Assembly (NCBI RefSeq): GCF_000196615.1
Contig: NC_014306.1
Span: forward strand, 124,001 to 188,000
Origin: Erwinia billingiae Eb661
GTDB lineage: Bacteria > Pseudomonadota > Gammaproteobacteria > Enterobacterales > Enterobacteriaceae
Length of the DNA: 64,000 nucleotides
Direction: 5' to 3'
The translations under genes and the position numbers were made by a program. The first letter of the stretch is position 1. Every line of letters begins with the position of its first letter. This document shows, one piece after another, positions 32,795 through 44,080 of this stretch. Under the pieces are notes generated by a model that worked only from the letters and a program-made list of their open reading frames with translations, made no database searches and was not told where the DNA came from.

Positions 32795-33531
32795 TGCTCG
32801 GCGGTCATATGGCCGGGCTTACGTTTCAGGTGCTTGCGCATCTCGCGGGTCTCTTTCAACAGCTGTTGGGTGTCTCTGACCATTTGCGGATTGCCGCACA
32901 GCATGACGTGGCTGTCTTCAGCATTCATTGGCAGGCCAACGGCGGATTCCAGCTCACCGCTCTCAATCAGCGCCGGGACGCGGCCGGTCAGTGAACCGGT
33001 AATCTCTTCGCGGCTGACCACGGTCTGGATGCGTAACTGGCCGTTGTAACGCTGCTGTAGCTGCTGCATCAGCGGCAGGTAGCTCAGATCCTGGGCATAG
33101 CGGGCGGCATGAACCAGCACGATATTCTCAAAGCGCGCCAGGCCTTTGCCTTCCTGCAAAATCGACAGGTAGGGACCGATGGCGGTGCCGGTTGCCAGCA
33201 TCCACAGCGTTTTGCATTCCGGGACTTCATCCACGACAAAAAAACCGGCCGATTCTTTGGTGATCATCACTTCGTCGCCGGGCTTCAGGGCATGCAGGCG
33301 CGGGCTGAGTTTGCCTTCCGGCACGGTGACCAGATAGAACTCCAGATTGTTATCGCTCGGGGCATTAACAAAGGAGTAAGCCCGCTGTACGCGCTCTCCG
33401 TCAATTTCCAGCGCCAGCTTGGCAAACTGACCGGCAGTAAACGGGTCGATGGGGGCGGTAACGATCAGACTGAATAAACTGTCGGTAAAATCGTTCACCT
33501 GTTTGATGCTGGCGTTAACCCATTCGGCCAT
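32785..33531 (-). CDS. fpr: Ferredoxin/flavodoxin-NADP+ reductase
   Basis: A 248-residue FAD enzyme (E. coli Fpr 248) that reduces flavodoxin or ferredoxin with NADPH. The FAD motif is RVQRAYSFVNAPSDN. The NADP motif is MLATGTAIGPYLSIL, with LVHAARYAQDLSYL and HVMLCGNPQMV. The C-terminal Trp (AEHYW) is the stacking residue. ATG 33531 matches E. coli. SoxRS control is known for fpr; a clear SoxS box could not be confirmed by eye. Confidence 0.97.
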   Translation of the reverse strand: MAEWVNASIKQVNDFTDSLFSLIVTAPIDPFTAGQFAKLALEIDGERVQRAYSFVNAPSDNNLEFYLVTVPEGKLSPRLHALKPGDEVMITKESAGFFVVDEVPECKTLWMLATGTAIGPYLSILQEGKGLARFENIVLVHAARYAQDLSYLPLMQQLQQRYNGQLRIQTVVSREEITGSLTGRVPALIESGELESAVGLPMNAEDSHVMLCGNPQMVRDTQQLLKETREMRKHLKRKPGHMTAEHYW

Positions 33532-33836
33532 AAATAACTCCTTTATTCGGGGGTAAGGGCAAGGTGGCGTAGCGGTATCTTCTCCACTCAGCGGCTGATT
33601 TTCCAGTGTCAGTCGGTGACAAAGCTCGTATCGACAAATTGTCCGCACCTGTAAACACTATAACGTACAGATAGATTTACGCTGCTGCCTGCTTTCTCTG
33701 ACAGTGGATGCCTGACCATTTTCAGCCTGCCTCTCGCTTTGTCATCGAATCCTGATATTTTCCCCGGCATAACACTCCCTCCTGCTGGCGTTATTGCTGA
33801 ATTAAGTGAGTAACGCCGATAAATGTGCTGACTGAA
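33532..33836. other. 305-bp divergent fpr/emrD interval
   Basis: No ORF or RNA was recognised. It must hold the promoters of both genes; the fpr-proximal part has a GGGGGTAAGG stretch on the plus strand. No clean sigma70 or SoxS element was assigned. Confidence 0.4.
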
Positions 33837-35015
33837 ATGAGAAAAATTGAAAACGGGCATCTGTTGCTGATGCTGATCGCGCTGGTGGCTGTGGGGCAGA
33901 TGGCGCAGACCATCTATGTCCCGGCGATGGCGACCATTGCCGAGGCGTTTAACGTCCGGGATGGCGCGGTACAACGGGTGATGGCGGCGTACCTGATGAC
34001 CTATGGCGGCTCCCAGCTGTTGTATGGGCCGTTGTCCGACAATATCGGCCGCCGCCCGGTGATCCTCGCCGGTCTGGCGATTTTCTGCGTGGGTACCCTG
34101 GTGGCGCTCAATGCGGCCACCTTCGATCTGCTGGTGCTCGGCAGCGCGATTCAGGGACTGGGCACCGGCGTAGCGGGCGTGATGGCCCGAACCATGCCGC
34201 GCGATTTGTATGCCGGCAGCACATTAAGGCTGGCAAACAGCCTGCTGAATATGGGTATCCTGGTCAGCCCGCTGGTGGCACCGGTGATTGGCGCGCTGCT
34301 GACGCATCTGTTTGGCTGGCAGGCCTGTTTTGCTTTCCTGCTGCTGCTGTGTTTCTGCGTAGGTACCGCGATGCTGCGCTGGTTACCGGAGACGCGTCCC
34401 GCACCGGTTGAGAAACGCCGGTTATTTTCGCGCTATCGCCCGCTGCTGGCGGATGGCACCTTTATTCGCTACCTGATTATGCTGATGGGGGCGTTGGGCG
34501 GCATCGCGGTGTTTGAGGCCAGCTGTGGCGTGTTGATGGGCGGCGTGTTGGGCCTGAACAGCTTGACCGTCAGCCTGCTGTTTATTCTGCCAATCCCGGC
34601 GGCCTTCTTTGGTGCCTGGTTTGCCGGGCGCGATAACCGACCTTTCCCGCAGTTGATGTGGTGGTCAGTGAACAGCTGCCTGCTGGCCGGGGCGTTGATG
34701 TGGATCCCCGGCTGGTTTGGGGTGATGACCATCTGGACGCTGATCGTGCCGGCGGCGGTGTTCTTCTTTGGGGCCGGGATGCTGTTTCCGCTGGCAACAA
34801 CCGGTGCCATGGAACCCTGGCCTTATATGGCCGGGACCGCGGGGGCGTTGTTAGGAGGATTGCAGAATCTGGGATCGGGTCTGGCTGCATGGCTTTCCGC
34901 CCTGTTGCCGCAGACCGGGCAGTTCAGCCTGGGTATGCTGATGTCGGCGATGGCGCTGCTGATCCTGCTGTGCTGGCTGCCGCTTTCCCGCCGTCCGGAG
35001 CCGATGGCGGTTTAA
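33837..35015 (+). CDS. emrD: Multidrug efflux MFS transporter EmrD
   Basis: A 392-residue transporter (E. coli EmrD 394) with 12 membrane segments. LLLMLIALVAVGQMAQTIYVPAMA, the MFS motif YGPLSDNIGRRPVIL, GTGVAGVMARTMPRDLY and LFILPIPAAFFGAWFAGR are near-identical to E. coli. It exports amphipathic compounds and uncouplers. ATG 33837 (MRKIENGHLL) aligns with the E. coli start; a GTG at 33825 is less likely. In E. coli it is not next to fpr. Confidence 0.95.
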   Translation: MRKIENGHLLLMLIALVAVGQMAQTIYVPAMATIAEAFNVRDGAVQRVMAAYLMTYGGSQLLYGPLSDNIGRRPVILAGLAIFCVGTLVALNAATFDLLVLGSAIQGLGTGVAGVMARTMPRDLYAGSTLRLANSLLNMGILVSPLVAPVIGALLTHLFGWQACFAFLLLLCFCVGTAMLRWLPETRPAPVEKRRLFSRYRPLLADGTFIRYLIMLMGALGGIAVFEASCGVLMGGVLGLNSLTVSLLFILPIPAAFFGAWFAGRDNRPFPQLMWWSVNSCLLAGALMWIPGWFGVMTIWTLIVPAAVFFFGAGMLFPLATTGAMEPWPYMAGTAGALLGGLQNLGSGLAAWLSALLPQTGQFSLGMLMSAMALLILLCWLPLSRRPEPMAV

Positions 35016-35030
35016 TCGCGACCGCCCATA

Positions 35031-35072
35031 AAAAACGGCCCCGCCAGCAACACTGCTGCCGGGGCCGTTTTT
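35031..35072. terminator. Bidirectional terminator between emrD and glpX
   Basis: Long stem AAAAACGGCCCCG-C-CAGCA / TGCTG-C-CGGGGCCGTTTTT with loop ACAC and one C-C mismatch. It is A/T flanked on both sides. Confidence 0.95.
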
Positions 35073-35102
35073 AGTTGTCCACAGAATCGGACAACTCAGG
35101 CG

Positions 35103-36113
35103 TTACAGAATAAACGGGTGCAGATTTTCATCTTTGCGATCGAGGTAGTGAATCGACTGAATACGGCGAATGGTGCGGGATTTGCCGCGAACCAGCAGCG
35201 TTTCAGTGGTCGCGATATTGCCGTTGCGGGTGATGCCCTTCAGCAGGTCGCCGCTGGTGATGCCGGTTGCCGAGAAAATCACGTTATCGTTACGCGCCAT
35301 CTCGTCCAGACGTAAAACCTTGCCGGCTTCGATGCCCATTTCCTGACAGCGTTTCAGCTCCTGCTCGCCGAGCGCGCGGTTCTCCGGCGTGTCGCCTTTG
35401 ACATCATGACGCGCCAGCAGGCGGCCTTGCATATCGCCATCCATCGCCCGGATCACCGCCGCCGAGATCACGCCTTCAGGTGCGCCGCCGATGCCGTACA
35501 TCACATCCACTTCACTGTCTGGCATACAGGTCAGGATCGATGCCGCAACATCGCCATCGGGAATGGCAAAAATCCGCACGCCAAGCTGCTGTAGCTGGGC
35601 AATCACGGCATCGTGACGGGGCTTCGCCAGAATGGTGACGGTCAGTTCAGACAGCGGCTTGCGCAGCGCCTCAGCGACGCGCTTCAGATTCTCTTCGAGT
35701 GGCAAAGCCAGATCGATTGCGCCTTTCGCGCCGGGCCCGACAATCAGTTTTTCCATATACATATCGGGCGCATTCAGGAAGGTGCCCTTATCGCCAACCG
35801 CCAGCACCGCCAGCGCATTAGGCTGGCCCATCGCGGTCATGCGGGTGCCTTCAATCGGATCGACGGCGATATCTACCGCATCACCCTCGCCGCTGCCGAC
35901 CTTCTCGCCGATATATAACATCGGGGCTTCATCAATCTCGCCCTCGCCAATGACGATCTGGCCGTCAATGTTCACTTTGTTCAGCATGATGCGCATGGCG
36001 TGGACGGCAGCACCGTCTGCGGCGTTTTTGTCACCGCGTCCCAGCCACTTGTAGCCTGCCAGAGCAGCGGCTTCCGTTACGCGTGAAAATTCAATGGCGA
36101 GTTCTCGTTTCAT
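35103..36113 (-). CDS. glpX: Class II fructose-1,6-bisphosphatase GlpX
   Basis: A 336-residue enzyme (E. coli GlpX 336) hydrolysing fructose 1,6-bisphosphate in gluconeogenesis. Motifs are GEGEIDEAPMLYIGE, the metal/substrate site DIAVDPIEGTRMTA, and MYGIGGAPEGVISAA. ATG 36113 (MKRELAIEFS) is the family start although the frame extends further. It is the third gene of glpFKX; a terminator precedes it, so part of its expression may be from read-through. Confidence 0.97.
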   Translation of the reverse strand: MKRELAIEFSRVTEAAALAGYKWLGRGDKNAADGAAVHAMRIMLNKVNIDGQIVIGEGEIDEAPMLYIGEKVGSGEGDAVDIAVDPIEGTRMTAMGQPNALAVLAVGDKGTFLNAPDMYMEKLIVGPGAKGAIDLALPLEENLKRVAEALRKPLSELTVTILAKPRHDAVIAQLQQLGVRIFAIPDGDVAASILTCMPDSEVDVMYGIGGAPEGVISAAVIRAMDGDMQGRLLARHDVKGDTPENRALGEQELKRCQEMGIEAGKVLRLDEMARNDNVIFSATGITSGDLLKGITRNGNIATTETLLVRGKSRTIRRIQSIHYLDRKDENLHPFIL

Positions 36114-36174
36114 GATTGGCCTCGGGAAATGTTGAGGCGGAAAGTTTATCACAGCGGGGAAGCGGGGGAGGGGG

Positions 36175-36202
36175 AAAAGCCCGTAGCCGGGAGGCCACGG
36201 GC
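36175..36202 (-). terminator. Hairpin between glpK and glpX
   Basis: GCCCGTAGCC (36179-36188), loop GGGA, GGCCACGGGC (36193-36202). In the minus direction it is followed by only four T, so read-through into glpX is plausible. Confidence 0.75.
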
Positions 36203-36213
36203 AATTTTCAGAC

Positions 36214-37728
36214 TTACGAGTCGTCCTGATCTTCCCACGCCTGGGCGCGAGAAACGGCTTTTTTCCAGCCGGCATAGAGGTAGTTACGCTGAGTGGTTTC
36301 GATGCTTGGGCGGAACTCACGCTCAATCACCGCTTTTTCACGCACTTCATCCAGATCTGACCAGAAACCGACGGCCAGGCCAGCCAGGTACGCTGAACCT
36401 AACGCGGTCACTTCCAGCACTTCAGGGCGCTCAACACGCGTACCCAGAATGTCGGACTGGAACTGCATCAGGAAGTTGTTGGCAACCGCACCACCATCCA
36501 CACGCAGAGACTGCAGGCGGGTATTGGCATCGATCTGCATTGCTTCCAACACGTCACGCGTCTGATAAGCAATCGACTCCAGCGTGGCACGGATGATGTG
36601 GTTAGCATTCGCACCGCGCGTCAGGCCGAAGATCGCGCCACGGGCATACGGGTCCCAGTAAGGAGCACCCAGACCGGTAAAGGCAGGCACCATATAAACG
36701 CCGTTGCTGTCCTTCACCTTAGTCGCAAAGTACTCGGAGTCGGTTGCATCGCCGATCAGTTTCATCTCATCGCGCAGCCACTGGATAGAGGCACCGCCGA
36801 TAAATACCGCGCCTTCCAGTGCGTAGTTCACTTCACCGCGTGGGCCACAGGCGATGGTGGTCAACAGGCCGTTGGTTGAGGTCACCGCTTCGGTACCGGT
36901 GTTCATTAACATAAAGCAGCCGGTGCCGTAGGTATTTTTTGCCATACCCGGCTGAACACACATCTGGCCGTACAGCGCCGCCTGCTGGTCACCGGCGATA
37001 CCGGCGATTGGAATACGCGTACCGCCTTTACCACCAATGTTGGTCTGGCCGTACACTTCAGAAGACGATTTCACTTCTGGCAGCATTTCACGCGGGATAT
37101 CGAGGATATCCAACATGCGCTGATCCCACTCCAGCTTGTGGATGTTAAACATCATGGTACGCGAGGCGTTGGTGTAATCGGTGATGTGCACCCGTCCCTG
37201 CGTCATTTTCCACACTAGCCAGGAGTCAACCGTACCGAACAGCAGCTCGCCACGTTTCGCACGATCGCGTGAGCCTTCCACGTGGTCGAGGATCCACTTC
37301 ACCTTGGTACCGGAGAAGTAAGGATTAATCACCAGGCCGGTGGTGTGCTGGATATACTCTTCCAGCCCTTCTTTTTTCAGTTTTGCACAGTAGTCAGCGG
37401 TGCGCGGATCCTGCCAGACGATAGCGTTGTAGATCGGCTTGCCGGTCTCTTTGTCCCAGATAATGGTGGTTTCACGCTGGTTGGTGATACCGATCGCGGC
37501 AATCTCGTCTGAACGAATATCGGCATGCGCCAGCACTTCTACCAGCGTGGAGCTCTGGGAAGCCCAGATATCCATCGGGTCATGCTCAACCCAGCCGGGC
37601 TTAGGATAAATTTGCTGAAATTCGCGCTGGGAGACGGCAACGATGTTGGAGTCATGATCCAGGATCACGGCACGAGAGCTGGTCGTCCCCTGATCGAGCG
37701 CGACAATGTATTTTTTTTCTATGGTCAT
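36214..37728 (-). CDS. glpK: Glycerol kinase
   Basis: A 504-residue kinase (E. coli GlpK 502) making glycerol 3-phosphate. [18 protein letters not shown] is the phosphate-1 motif. Next come [30 protein letters not shown], then [24 protein letters not shown] with the fructose-bisphosphate allosteric loop, and [15 protein letters not shown]. The C-terminal stretch carries conserved [10 protein letters not shown]. It lies 32 bp after glpF in the same operon. Confidence 0.98.
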   Translation of the reverse strand: MTIEKKYIVALDQGTTSSRAVILDHDSNIVAVSQREFQQIYPKPGWVEHDPMDIWASQSSTLVEVLAHADIRSDEIAAIGITNQRETTIIWDKETGKPIYNAIVWQDPRTADYCAKLKKEGLEEYIQHTTGLVINPYFSGTKVKWILDHVEGSRDRAKRGELLFGTVDSWLVWKMTQGRVHITDYTNASRTMMFNIHKLEWDQRMLDILDIPREMLPEVKSSSEVYGQTNIGGKGGTRIPIAGIAGDQQAALYGQMCVQPGMAKNTYGTGCFMLMNTGTEAVTSTNGLLTTIACGPRGEVNYALEGAVFIGGASIQWLRDEMKLIGDATDSEYFATKVKDSNGVYMVPAFTGLGAPYWDPYARGAIFGLTRGANANHIIRATLESIAYQTRDVLEAMQIDANTRLQSLRVDGGAVANNFLMQFQSDILGTRVERPEVLEVTALGSAYLAGLAVGFWSDLDEVREKAVIEREFRPSIETTQRNYLYAGWKKAVSRAQAWEDQDDS

Positions 37729-37760
37729 AATTCATTCCTGATGGTGTAAAGGGTTAGCAC

Positions 37761-38609
37761 TTACGCTTTACGCTGCTCAGCACGCGCTATCGTCTTCTCG
37801 TCTTTCTTTACTACAGCTGCGCCAGGCAGGTTACGGGCAATCAGATAGCGATAGCCAACTGCGCCCAGGCTGGCACCCACAATCGGTCCAAAGATCGGCA
37901 CGAGGAAATACGGGATATCACGGCCACCGGTAAAGGCGACGTTACCCCAACCCGCAAGCCAGGCAAAGAGTTTCGGTCCGAAATCACGCGCCGGGTTCAG
38001 TGCGAAGCCGGTCAGTGGACCCATTGAGCCACCGATTACCGCAATCAGCAGGCCAATCAGCAGCGGAGCCATCGGACCGCGAGGCAGGCCGTTACCGTCA
38101 TCGGTCAGCGCCATAATCAGGCCCATCATCACCGCGGTGATCACCGCTTCAACCAGGAAGGCCTGGCCAACGCCGATGTGCGGATTTGGATAGGTGGAGA
38201 AGATCCCAGCCAAATCGAGGCTCTCGATACTGCCGCGCACCATCTGATGCGATTGCTCGTAATCAAAGAACAGATTGTAGTAGAGACCGTAAACCAGTGC
38301 GGCGGAGCAGAAGGCACCGGCGATTTGTGCCAGAATGTACGGCACAACTTTACGGCGTTCGAAATTGGCGAACAGGCAGAGTGCAATGGTCACTGCAGGA
38401 TTCAGATGCGCGCCGGAGATAGCGGCGCTGAGGTAGATGGCCATCGCAACGGCAATCCCCCAGATAATACTGATTTCCCACTGACCAAAACTTGCACCAG
38501 CCAGTTTCATGGCGGCGACACAGCCGGCACCAAAGAAGATAATGGTGGCGACACCAAGGAATTCGGCGATGCACTGCCCTTTGAGCGTGCTTGTTGCTGT
38601 CTGACTCAT
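37761..38609 (-). CDS. glpF: Glycerol facilitator (aquaglyceroporin)
   Basis: A 282-residue channel (E. coli GlpF 281) with six membrane segments and two half-helices carrying NPA boxes (SGAHLNPAVTIAL and GFALNPARDFGPK); the Arg and Asp after the second mark a glycerol channel. It is the first gene of the glpFKX operon. ATG 38609 follows GGAAAT. Confidence 0.97.
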   Translation of the reverse strand: MSQTATSTLKGQCIAEFLGVATIIFFGAGCVAAMKLAGASFGQWEISIIWGIAVAMAIYLSAAISGAHLNPAVTIALCLFANFERRKVVPYILAQIAGAFCSAALVYGLYYNLFFDYEQSHQMVRGSIESLDLAGIFSTYPNPHIGVGQAFLVEAVITAVMMGLIMALTDDGNGLPRGPMAPLLIGLLIAVIGGSMGPLTGFALNPARDFGPKLFAWLAGWGNVAFTGGRDIPYFLVPIFGPIVGASLGAVGYRYLIARNLPGAAVVKKDEKTIARAEQRKA

Positions 38610-39057
38610 GATGACATTTCCTGAAGGCGAGGTTTAATGTTGTACTTCGTTTTTTTCTCACTCCCTGAGCCGCCCAAATCTTATGTAGGGCTGATGTAAA
38701 TTTATCGTTAACGAGCATAAACGAGAAATAGCGAAATCAAAAGTTGTGTGCTGTGTCATAAAAATGAGCGTTTTCGCGTCTTTTTGCTTTCCTGAAACAA
38801 CATTTCAATTTTCCATTTGGTGATTTTTATCCCAAATCGTTAACATTAGCCCCGCAAATACTGCGGGTAATGTTGCAGATTCCAGGTCTATGCTGAAAAT
38901 TGTTACAGTCTGCACCCTGTGCGGGTTCGCTACTGGACTTGGGGCGCGGGTCTACTTACAATCGGGGAAGCGTTGTTATCCGTGGAATCCCGGCTTATCC
39001 CCTCATGATCTGCGGCTGGCAACATCAACGCCTGGCGATTTGGAGAGGTCTTTTACA
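38610..39057. promoter_or_regulatory. glpF promoter/operator and zapB upstream region
   Basis: A GlpR-like operator TTTATCGTTAACGAGCATAA lies at 38701-38720 (consensus WATGTTCGWTAWCGAACATW). A CRP-like site TGTGT-GCTGTG-TCATA lies at 38745-38760. Both suit catabolite and glycerol-3-phosphate control of glpFKX. On the zapB side a TACAAT -10-like element lies near 38957. The zapB frame is open 56 codons upstream of its start, but that segment has no ribosome site and is not treated as coding. Confidence 0.6.
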
Positions 39058-39297
39058 ATGTCATTTGAAGTGTTCGAGAAACTGGAAGCGAAAGTACAAC
39101 AGGCGATTGATACCATCACCCTGTTACAGATGGAAATTGAAGAGCTGAAAGAGCAGAACAACAACCTGAATCAGCAGGTTCAGCAGGCTGCAGGGAATAG
39201 CGAATCAGTGGTGCGTGAGAACCAGCACCTGAAAGAAGAGCAGCTTGTCTGGCAGGAGCGTTTGCGCGCCCTGTTGGGAAAAATGGAAGAAGTCTGA
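39058..39297 (+). CDS. zapB: Cell division factor ZapB
   Basis: A 79-residue all-coiled-coil protein ([20 protein letters not shown], then [20 protein letters not shown]) of normal length. It links ZapA at the Z-ring to MatP on the chromosome terminus. ATG 39058 follows GGAGAGG. It ends with a terminator shared with the converging rraA. Confidence 0.95.
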   Translation: MSFEVFEKLEAKVQQAIDTITLLQMEIEELKEQNNNLNQQVQQAAGNSESVVRENQHLKEEQLVWQERLRALLGKMEEV

Positions 39298-39314
39298 TTT
39301 AACGGTCAGCAGAG

Positions 39315-39342
39315 AAACGGGTGCCAGTGGCACCCGTTTTTT

Positions 39343-39345
<3 letters not shown>
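39315..39345. terminator. Bidirectional zapB/rraA terminator
   Basis: Stem AAACGGGTGCC (39315-39325), loop AGT, stem GGCACCCGTTT (39329-39339), then T. Confidence 0.95.
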
Positions 39346-40864
<1,519 letters not shown>

Positions 40865-40971
40865 AGCGGCAGGTCCTGGCTGAGGGAAGACGTCGCGCTA
40901 TGGTAGCGTCTGCGACGGGCCAGAGAGTTATTCCACGTCAAGGATGCAACTGCCGGGAAGGGATTTCAGGC

Positions 40972-40997
40972 AATAAAAAAGGAGGCCGAAGCCTCCT
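40972..40997 (-). terminator. hslVU terminator
   Basis: Stem AGGAGGC / GCCTCCT (40980-40986, 40991-40997), loop CGAA; on the minus strand it is followed by six T. Confidence 0.93.
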
Positions 40998-41021
40998 GAT
41001 GTGTCGATTTTCGCCGCGCGG

Positions 41022-42353
41022 TTACAGAATAAAGCGGCTCAAATCTTCGTCTGCGACCAGCTCGTCCAGATGCTTTCCAACATACTCGGCATCAATGGTA
41101 AACGACTGACCGTTGAGGTCGCTGGCGTCATAGGAGATATCTTCCATCAGACGCTCCAGCACCGTATGCAGACGGCGCGCACCGATGTTCTCGGCGGTTT
41201 CATTCACCTGCCACGCGGCGGCGGCAATCTTGCTGATGCCGTCTTCGGTGAAGTGAATATCCACGCCTTCGGTTTTCATCAGCGCTTTGTACTGCACGGT
41301 CACGGAGGCACTCGGCTCGGTCAGAATGCGCTCGAAATCATGGGTGGTCAGTGCCTGCAGCTCAACGCGGATTGGCAGACGACCCTGCAGTTCCGGGATC
41401 AGGTCTGACGGGCTGGCAACCTGGAACGCACCCGACGCGATAAACAGAATGTGGTCTGTTTTCACCATGCCGTGCTTGGTGGATACGGTGCAGCCTTCCA
41501 CCAGTGGCAGCAGGTCGCGCTGTACGCCTTCGCGGGAAACGTCCGGGCCGGAGCTTTCGCCACGCTTACAGACTTTGTCGATTTCATCGATAAAGACGAT
41601 ACCGTGCTGCTCAACCGCGTCGATCGCTTCCTGCTTCAGCTCTTCCGGATTGACCAGTTTGGCGGCTTCTTCTTCAATCAGCAGCTTCATCGCTTCCTGA
41701 ATTTTCAGCTTACGCGGCTTCTGCTTCTGGTTACCCAGGTTCTGGAACATCGACTGCAGCTGATTGGTCATCTCTTCCATGCCCGGAGGCGACATGATTT
41801 CAACGCCCATCGATGAAGAGGCCAGATCGATCTCAATCTCTTTGTCGTTCAACTGGCCTTCACGCAGTTTTTTGCGGAAAGACTGACGGGCGGCAGACGG
41901 TGCGGCTTCCGCTTCAGACTGGCCCCAGTTGTTCTTGGCCGGTGGGATCAGCACGTCCAGAATGCGTTCTTCCGCCATCTCTTCAGCGCGGTAACGATTT
42001 TTTTCAATCGCCTGAGAACGCACCATCTTCAGTGCAGAATCGGTCAGGTCGCGGATGATGGAATCCACTTCTTTACCGACATAACCCACTTCGGTGAATT
42101 TGGTCGCTTCGACTTTGATAAACGGCGCGTTGGCGAGTTTTGCCAGACGGCGGGCAATTTCTGTTTTACCCACACCGGTCGGGCCGATCATCAGAATGTT
42201 TTTTGGCGTCACTTCGTGGCGCAGCTCTTCGTCGAGCTGCATACGACGCCAGCGGTTACGCAAGGCGATCGCCACGGCGCGCTTGGCATTATCCTGGCCA
42301 ATGATAAATCTGTTCAGTTCGCTGACGATCTCGCGCGGAGTCATTTCGGACAT
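41022..42353 (-). CDS. hslU: ATPase subunit HslU of HslUV protease
   Basis: A 443-residue AAA+ unfoldase (E. coli HslU 443). Walker A is [18 protein letters not shown], with the pore loop GYVGKEVDS. An inserted I domain spans about 110-240, Walker B is [11 protein letters not shown], and sensor elements RLPIRVEL and [12 protein letters not shown] follow. The C-terminal end DLSRFIL inserts into HslV to activate it. It is co-transcribed with hslV, 11 bp downstream. Confidence 0.98.
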   Translation of the reverse strand: MSEMTPREIVSELNRFIIGQDNAKRAVAIALRNRWRRMQLDEELRHEVTPKNILMIGPTGVGKTEIARRLAKLANAPFIKVEATKFTEVGYVGKEVDSIIRDLTDSALKMVRSQAIEKNRYRAEEMAEERILDVLIPPAKNNWGQSEAEAAPSAARQSFRKKLREGQLNDKEIEIDLASSSMGVEIMSPPGMEEMTNQLQSMFQNLGNQKQKPRKLKIQEAMKLLIEEEAAKLVNPEELKQEAIDAVEQHGIVFIDEIDKVCKRGESSGPDVSREGVQRDLLPLVEGCTVSTKHGMVKTDHILFIASGAFQVASPSDLIPELQGRLPIRVELQALTTHDFERILTEPSASVTVQYKALMKTEGVDIHFTEDGISKIAAAAWQVNETAENIGARRLHTVLERLMEDISYDASDLNGQSFTIDAEYVGKHLDELVADEDLSRFIL

Positions 42354-42364
42354 AGTTGGGATCC

Positions 42365-42895
42365 TTACGCTTTAGACGGTAATGCTTCGATGGTGAGGTT
42401 GTGGTTGGTATAGATGCAGATGTCGCCTGCAATACCCAGCGCTTTTTCAACGATGTCACGTGCGCCGATTTCGGTGTTTTCCAACAGCGCACGGGCAGCA
42501 GCCTGCGCGTAAGGACCACCAGAACCAATGGCAATTAAATCGTTTTCCGGCTGAATGACGTCGCCATTACCGGTAATAATCAGGGAGGCATTTTCATCGG
42601 CTACCGCCAGCAGCGCTTCAAGCTTGCGCAGCATACGGTCGGTACGCCAGTCTTTCGCTAACTCAACGGCCGCTTTCACCAGGTGGCCCTGATGCATTTC
42701 CAGCTTACGTTCGAAGAGTTCAAATAGCGTAAAGGCATCTGCGGTCCCACCAGCAAAACCGGCAATGACTTTGTCGTTATAGAGACGACGCACTTTTTTG
42801 ACGTTGCCTTTCATTACGGTGTTGCCGAGGGTAGCCTGGCCATCACCGCCAATTACTACCTGGCCGTTGCGTCGTACACTTACAATTGTTGTCAC
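42365..42895 (-). CDS. hslV: Proteasome-like peptidase HslV
   Basis: A 176-residue peptidase (E. coli HslV 176). It starts at GTG 42895, so after Met removal the catalytic Thr1 leads [48 protein letters not shown] and [16 protein letters not shown] are conserved. It forms the proteolytic double hexamer under HslU caps. The in-frame stretch above the GTG has no family counterpart. A sigma32-type promoter lies upstream. Confidence 0.97.
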   Translation of the reverse strand: MTTIVSVRRNGQVVIGGDGQATLGNTVMKGNVKKVRRLYNDKVIAGFAGGTADAFTLFELFERKLEMHQGHLVKAAVELAKDWRTDRMLRKLEALLAVADENASLIITGNGDVIQPENDLIAIGSGGPYAQAAARALLENTEIGARDIVEKALGIAGDICIYTNHNLTIEALPSKA

Positions 42896-42926
42896 GGGCA
42901 GACCCCTTGTTGCAGTCAGAAGATGT

Positions 42927-42947
42927 CCCCGCAGTTCACCTGCGGGG
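42927..42947 (-). promoter_or_regulatory. Stem-loop in the hslVU 5' leader
   Basis: CCCCGCAG (42927-42934), loop TTCAC, CTGCGGGG (42940-42947), between the promoter and the hslV start. A 5'-UTR stem-loop that stabilises hslVU mRNA is known in E. coli (recalled); this is the likely equivalent. Confidence 0.65.
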
Positions 42948-42962
42948 CATTGATGCAACCAG

Positions 42963-42990
42963 ATATGGGGCGGCTTTAAGGGGTTTCAAC
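42963..42990 (-). promoter_or_regulatory. Heat-shock (sigma32) promoter of hslVU
   Basis: On the minus strand GTTGAAA (42990-42984), a 13-bp spacer, then CCCCATAT (42970-42963), very near the sigma32 consensus CTTGAAA-N13-15-CCCCATNT. The -35 element overlaps the ftsN stop codon. Confidence 0.85.
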
Positions 42991-43912
42991 CCCCGGAGGC
43001 GAGAGGAATACAATTTGAATGGCCCGATCCGCGCAGACGTTTCAGCGTGCTGTCAGCCGAAGAACGGCTGTTGTACGGGCCGATCACTACGCGATTCCAG
43101 CCACCGCCGGTCGTGATTCGGCTTTCAAATCCTTCGAAGGCCAGCTGTGCACGAATCGACTCTGCCTGGTCGGTCCCTTTGAACGAACCACACTGCACCA
43201 TCCAGTGCTGAGACTTCTCGGCCTCTTTCGGTTTGCTCTCCGTTTTCGGCTGCTGAGCGGTTTGTGCCGGTGCCTGCGCTGGCGCAGCCTGCTGCTGCTT
43301 AACCGGCTCACGTACTGCCGGCTCACGCACTGCCGGCGTTGCCCGGGTCACCGGCGCGACAGGTGCCTGACGAGGCGCCTGTTGCTGCTGTTGCTGCTGT
43401 GGCATCCGTGACTGCTGCTGTAACTGGCTCTGCTGCTGTTGACGCTGCAACGTTTGCTGACGCTGTGCCGGGGTCTGTTCGTTCCACGGCACCTCATTCA
43501 GCTGCGTTGGCTGCTGGCGCATATCAGACTGCATCTGCTCCAGCAGCTGGCGCTGTTCGTCGGTGAGCTGGGTTTTGGATTGCACTTCGCCACCTGATGA
43601 CGGTTCAACAGGTGAGGGAACGGTAATCTGACGGTTTTCCAGCTCTTTGATATAACGCCAGCGCTCTTCCGGTTTAGGCGGAAGGCCGTTACCCACGGCT
43701 TTGTGCGCGGGGATTTCCGGCGTCTCTTCTTTTTTATGATGGGCAATAAACCACAGTCCGCCGACGAACGTCACCAGCACGGCAACGGCAAGCACAACCA
43801 TAATTTTTGAAACTCCTGAACCACCACCACTGCGCTTTTTAGTGCGACTGTTGGTCTTCTTGCGACGCGTCCCTGTCGAACGCCCGCGGCCTACGTAATC
43901 TTTTTGTGCCAC
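42986..43912 (-). CDS. ftsN: Cell division protein FtsN
   Basis: A 308-residue bitopic protein (E. coli FtsN 319) that triggers septal peptidoglycan synthesis. The basic cytoplasmic tail MAQKDYVGRGRSTG...RRKK contains the D5 region that meets FtsA. The membrane segment is KIMVVLAVAVLVTFVGGLWFI (about 37-57). The periplasmic essential helix region is WRYIKELENRQITVP. A long Gln-rich linker (about 125-220) follows, and the SPOR domain is at about 230-306 with paired Cys (QCGSF and NCIP). Confidence 0.96.
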   Translation of the reverse strand: MAQKDYVGRGRSTGTRRKKTNSRTKKRSGGGSGVSKIMVVLAVAVLVTFVGGLWFIAHHKKEETPEIPAHKAVGNGLPPKPEERWRYIKELENRQITVPSPVEPSSGGEVQSKTQLTDEQRQLLEQMQSDMRQQPTQLNEVPWNEQTPAQRQQTLQRQQQQSQLQQQSRMPQQQQQQQAPRQAPVAPVTRATPAVREPAVREPVKQQQAAPAQAPAQTAQQPKTESKPKEAEKSQHWMVQCGSFKGTDQAESIRAQLAFEGFESRITTGGGWNRVVIGPYNSRSSADSTLKRLRGSGHSNCIPLASGG

Positions 43913-44080
43913 TAATCGTTCCGCTAATATTCAATGAAAGGTGAGGCCGGACCAAAGCTGACGCGCCCGGCTATCAGCCCGTCATGTTACTTAAGGGCCG
44001 GAAGTTTGACCAGCGGGGATCCCTGTAAGAATCCACTGAATCTTGTTTTTGCGTCTGTGGTGACGGAAATAGTGAGCTTT

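Noticed and set aside
38890..39057. In-frame 56-codon extension upstream of zapB
   Set aside because: No ribosome site; ZapB from 39058 has the family length and a good GGAGAGG site; the extension overlaps the probable promoter.
43380..43560. CAG/CTG-rich repeat-like stretch
   Set aside because: It is the Gln-rich linker of FtsN, a normal feature of this protein, not a satellite or CRISPR.
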